Below, in pieces: positions 61,691 through 64,000 of a stretch of 64,000 nt of DNA (position 1 is its first letter; each line of letters starts with the position of its first letter). The stretch is from Rhodospirillum rubrum ATCC 11170 (GTDB taxonomy: Bacteria; Pseudomonadota; Alphaproteobacteria; Rhodospirillales; Rhodospirillaceae). Position numbers and translations under genes: made by a program. Location of the stretch: NCBI RefSeq assembly GCF_000013085.1, contig NC_007643.1, positions 2,799,501-2,863,500 of the forward strand, in the 5' to 3' direction. The notes under the pieces were generated by a model. That model was not told the DNA's origin. It did not search any database and saw only the letters and a program-made list of their open reading frames with translations.

Positions 61691-61718
61691 GCAAGCCCCC
61701 CCCTGCGATCCCACTGCC

Positions 61719-61745
61719 AAGGCGCCGTTTTTCGGCGCCTTTTGC
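61719..61745 (+). terminator. Terminator after the CHAP gene
   Basis: AAGGCGCCG (61719-61727) and CGGCGCCTT (61733-61741) pair around T5, followed by TTTGC. Confidence 0.8.
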
Positions 61746-61748
61746 TTA

Positions 61749-62918
61749 TCAAGGCCCCGGAGCCCCGGCATCCGCGCCCAGCGGCGCCACGGTCTGGGCG
61801 ATCAGGTGATCGACGACCGCCACCAGGGCTTCGTCCCGGGTCATGCCGCCGGCCCTCGCCTCGGCGAAGACGCGCAGTTGATTATGGGCGCTGGTACCCC
61901 GGTGCAGAATGGTCCGGGCGTGCAGAACCTCGGCCTGACAGCCGAAAACCGCCGCATCGGGGGCGATCAGCTCAAGCAGTTCCTCGATCAGATCGGCGAA
62001 GGGCACCACCTCGCCCCGTCCGAAATCCACCAGCCCGCCATCAAGCCCATAGCGTTGGGCCCGCCAGCGGTTCTCGGCGATCAGCAAGCGGGCGTAGTGG
62101 CGCCAGCGCTGGTTGGCGCGGCGCAGGCGGTAGAGCATGCGCAGCAAACAGCGAAACAGCGCCGCGACGCACAGCGCGTCATCAAGGCGGGTGCAGACAT
62201 CGGCGATGCGCATTTCCAGGGTAGGGAAGCGGTGGCTGGGGCGGATATCCCACCAGATGCGCGTCGAATCCTCGATCAGCCCGGCGCTGACCAGGACCTC
62301 GACATGGCGCTGGTATTCGGCGAAGGAGCTGAAGCTGTCGGGCAGGCCGGTGCGCGGCAAGGCGCTGAACACGGCGATGCGATAGGATTTCAGCCCGCTG
62401 TCCTCGCCGCGCCAGAACGGCGACGAGGTGGTCAAAGCCAAGAGATGGGGCAGGAAATAGCTGACCTGGGCCATCAGATCCATCCGCAGATCGGGATCCT
62501 CGATGCCAACGTGGACATGCATACCGCAAATCACCAGCCGGCGGACCACCGCCTGCAGGTCCTCGGCCAGCAGGTCGTAGCGCTCCTTGGGCGTATGTTT
62601 GAGGTCGGCCCATTCGGCGAAGGGATGGGTGGACGCGGCGATCGGGGCGAGACCGAAGCCCTTCGCCTCCTCGGCCAGCACCCGCCGCAGGGCGCCCAGC
62701 GCCTCGCCGGCCTCGGCGAGGCTGTCGCAAACCTTGGTTCCCACCTCGATCTGGGCGCGCAGGAATTCGGGGGTGACCGCGCCGTGGTTGGTATCGCCAA
62801 ACGCCGCGGCCAACCGTGTCATCAGGGCTTCGGGGGGATCGGCGGCCAAAGCCCGGCTCTGGCGATCGACCAACAGGTACTCCTCCTCGATCCCCACCGT
62901 AAAAGCCGGTTCGCGCAT
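61749..62918 (-). CDS. Carboxylate-amine ligase, YbdK / glutamate-cysteine ligase 2 family
   Basis: A 389-residue enzyme of the GCS2 family. It begins [20 protein letters not shown] and contains [75 protein letters not shown] and [20 protein letters not shown]. Family members couple ATP to forming an amide between a carboxylate and an amino acid; E. coli YbdK has weak glutamate-cysteine ligase activity. The real substrate here is unknown. It is 54 bases upstream-facing from the amidohydrolase gene on the same strand. Confidence 0.88.
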   Translation of the reverse strand: MREPAFTVGIEEEYLLVDRQSRALAADPPEALMTRLAAAFGDTNHGAVTPEFLRAQIEVGTKVCDSLAEAGEALGALRRVLAEEAKGFGLAPIAASTHPFAEWADLKHTPKERYDLLAEDLQAVVRRLVICGMHVHVGIEDPDLRMDLMAQVSYFLPHLLALTTSSPFWRGEDSGLKSYRIAVFSALPRTGLPDSFSSFAEYQRHVEVLVSAGLIEDSTRIWWDIRPSHRFPTLEMRIADVCTRLDDALCVAALFRCLLRMLYRLRRANQRWRHYARLLIAENRWRAQRYGLDGGLVDFGRGEVVPFADLIEELLELIAPDAAVFGCQAEVLHARTILHRGTSAHNQLRVFAEARAGGMTRDEALVAVVDHLIAQTVAPLGADAGAPGP

Positions 62919-62972
62919 GGGCGTTTCCTTTTTTGTTTTGGCGCCATCGGAGGCTAGCGACGCCGACCCCGC

Positions 62973-63788
62973 TCAGGTCATCCGCCGCACATAAAGCCCC
63001 TCGTCGGCCAGTACCTCGGCCAAAGCCTCGCCCAGCACCCCGGCCCAGCGCCCGATCCCGGCGGCGTCGGCCAAAAGATCCTGACGGATCTCGACGCCGA
63101 GGCTGGGCAGGCCGGCGGGCTCGGCATGGGTATTGATGGTGAAGCCGATATCCTTGCCCGAATAGGGTTCGTTCTCGCCGACGATGACCTCGGGCGCGCG
63201 CCGCGCCAGGGTGTCGATCAGCCGACGGGTCATCCGGTCGTCGTGGTTATAAAGAAACCCCAGATGCCAGGGTCGTTCCACGCCGCCCAGGACCGGGGTG
63301 AAACTATGGATGGAGACCACCGCCGGCGGCCGCCCCTGACGCCACAGATGGGCGATGCGTTCGCCGATCTCGTGGTGATAGGGCCAGAACAGGCTTTCGG
63401 TGCGCCTGCGCGCCTCCGCCTCGTCCAGCCCCTCATTGCCGGGAATGGCGATGCCATCGGACACCGCCGGGATCGACGACGGATCGCCCGGCGCCCGATT
63501 GCAATCGATCACCAAGCGGGAATAGCAGGCGAACATGGCGCAAGCGGCGAAACGCTTGGCCAAAAGCTCGGTCACCGCCGCCGCGCCGATATCCCAGCCG
63601 ATATGCAGACCCAGGGTATCGGCCTCCAGCCCCAGCCCGGCCAGGGCCCGGGGCACGCGGTTGGCGGCATGGTCGCAGATCAGCAGTAGTGGTCGGGTCG
63701 CCTCGGGATTGAGAACGACGAAGGGCGGGGGTTCGTCGTCGGCGAGGAGGGAGGGAGCGGGGGAAAGCGGGGAAGGACGGTCCGTCAT
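62973..63788 (-). CDS. N-formylglutamate amidohydrolase family protein
   Basis: A 271-residue hydrolase. Motifs are LLLICDHAANRVPRALAGLG, HIGWDIGAAAVTELLAKRFA, RLVIDCNRAPGDPSSIPAVS, VVSIHSFTPVLGGVERPWHL and EPYSGKDIGFTINTHAEPAG, with His and Glu residues suited to zinc binding. The best-known member hydrolyses N-formylglutamate in histidine degradation, but no hut gene is nearby, and the pairing with a carboxylate-amine ligase gene suggests a different amide substrate. Confidence 0.85.
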   Translation of the reverse strand: MTDRPSPLSPAPSLLADDEPPPFVVLNPEATRPLLLICDHAANRVPRALAGLGLEADTLGLHIGWDIGAAAVTELLAKRFAACAMFACYSRLVIDCNRAPGDPSSIPAVSDGIAIPGNEGLDEAEARRRTESLFWPYHHEIGERIAHLWRQGRPPAVVSIHSFTPVLGGVERPWHLGFLYNHDDRMTRRLIDTLARRAPEVIVGENEPYSGKDIGFTINTHAEPAGLPSLGVEIRQDLLADAAGIGRWAGVLGEALAEVLADEGLYVRRMT

Positions 63789-63924
63789 TGCCGGGGCAAG
63801 CCCTTAAAGCCAGAGAAATCGGGAGTCCGAGATTAGGACAAGCCATCGGCGAAAAGCCACCCTTTGCCCGGACTCGGGCGTTTTGGCGCTTGAACGGACC
63901 GGTTCGCCTTCCCACGTCTGCGCC

Positions 63925-64000
63925 ATGACCGAGCCAACCATCTTTCTCCGCGCGCTCTTCGATGCCGCCGTGGCCGCCGCCGCTCCGGCCCTTCTCGTGC
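63925..64000 (+). CDS. Start of a glycerate 2-kinase-like gene (3' end outside window)
   Basis: Only the first 25 codons are visible, beginning MTEPTIFLRALFDAAVAAAA and continuing PALLV. This resembles the N-terminus of the GckA/TtuD (MOFRL) glycerate kinases, often annotated hydroxypyruvate reductase. The call rests on this short stretch. Confidence 0.5.
   Translation, partial: MTEPTIFLRALFDAAVAAAAPALLV

Overview
The window is high-GC DNA, almost fully coding, from an alphaproteobacterium of the Rhodospirillaceae, most likely Rhodospirillum rubrum or a close relative. The evidence is the combination of genes: a Calvin-cycle pair (end of phosphoribulokinase, then transketolase), a class I PHA synthase, a B12-dependent ribonucleotide reductase, an NDUFA12 homologue, a SAM-II riboswitch, and the alphaproteobacterial gene order accB-accC-aat-DUF2155-MCE-NDUFA12. 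I saw no rRNA, tRNA, CRISPR array, transposase or prophage.

Layout. 1-2645: end of a cbb operon. 2657-7423: a very large kinase/receiver/GGDEF/EAL protein behind a possible 27-codon leader, then an acetyltransferase. 7442-13194 (minus): aminotransferase, hom, a GlpX homologue and recJ. 13358-17598: an OmpA-type lipoprotein diverging from phaC, then a DUF4160/DUF2442 pair. 17659-20115 (minus): metNIQ behind a promoter, SAM-II aptamer and terminator. 20167-25756: gamma-carbonic anhydrase, argC, a proline-rich membrane protein, an aminotransferase and a gamma-glutamyltransferase-like lipoprotein. 25773-30094: M48/TPR protease, lrgAB, a DsbA-like protein and higBA. 30109-32657: an isolated flagellar hook gene and a thiS-thiG fusion. 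32897-38159: aroQ-accBC-aat on plus, facing NDUFA12, two MCE proteins and DUF2155 on minus. 38586-43985: nrdJ and hipBA. 44126-48389: TetR plus a complete MCE lipid-transport operon. 48393-54973: M48 lipoprotein, diguanylate cyclase, WYL regulator, anion transporter, an apparently inactive CD-NTase-like protein and an unannotated 53-residue protein. 55000-64000: serA/ridA, two conserved unknowns, a chemoreceptor, a CHAP protein, a YbdK-type ligase, an N-formylglutamate amidohydrolase-like protein and the start of a glycerate kinase-like gene.

Functional themes are carbon fixation and storage (cbb, phaC), fatty-acid and envelope lipid handling (accBC, two MCE loci, M48 proteases, OmpA lipoprotein), amino-acid synthesis and uptake (hom, argC, serA, aroQ, metNIQ), c-di-GMP and chemotaxis signalling, and three toxin-antitoxin-like pairs.

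The points most worth a second look are three proteins that keep an enzyme fold but have lost catalytic residues (GlpX-like, GGT-like, CD-NTase-like), an 18-bp perfect inverted repeat inside the first codons of the WYL regulator, a family of intergenic repeats with one copy between higB and higA, and small coupled or solitary ORFs with strong ribosome binding sites. All residue assignments are from reading the sequence and remembered family motifs; no alignment or database search was run.
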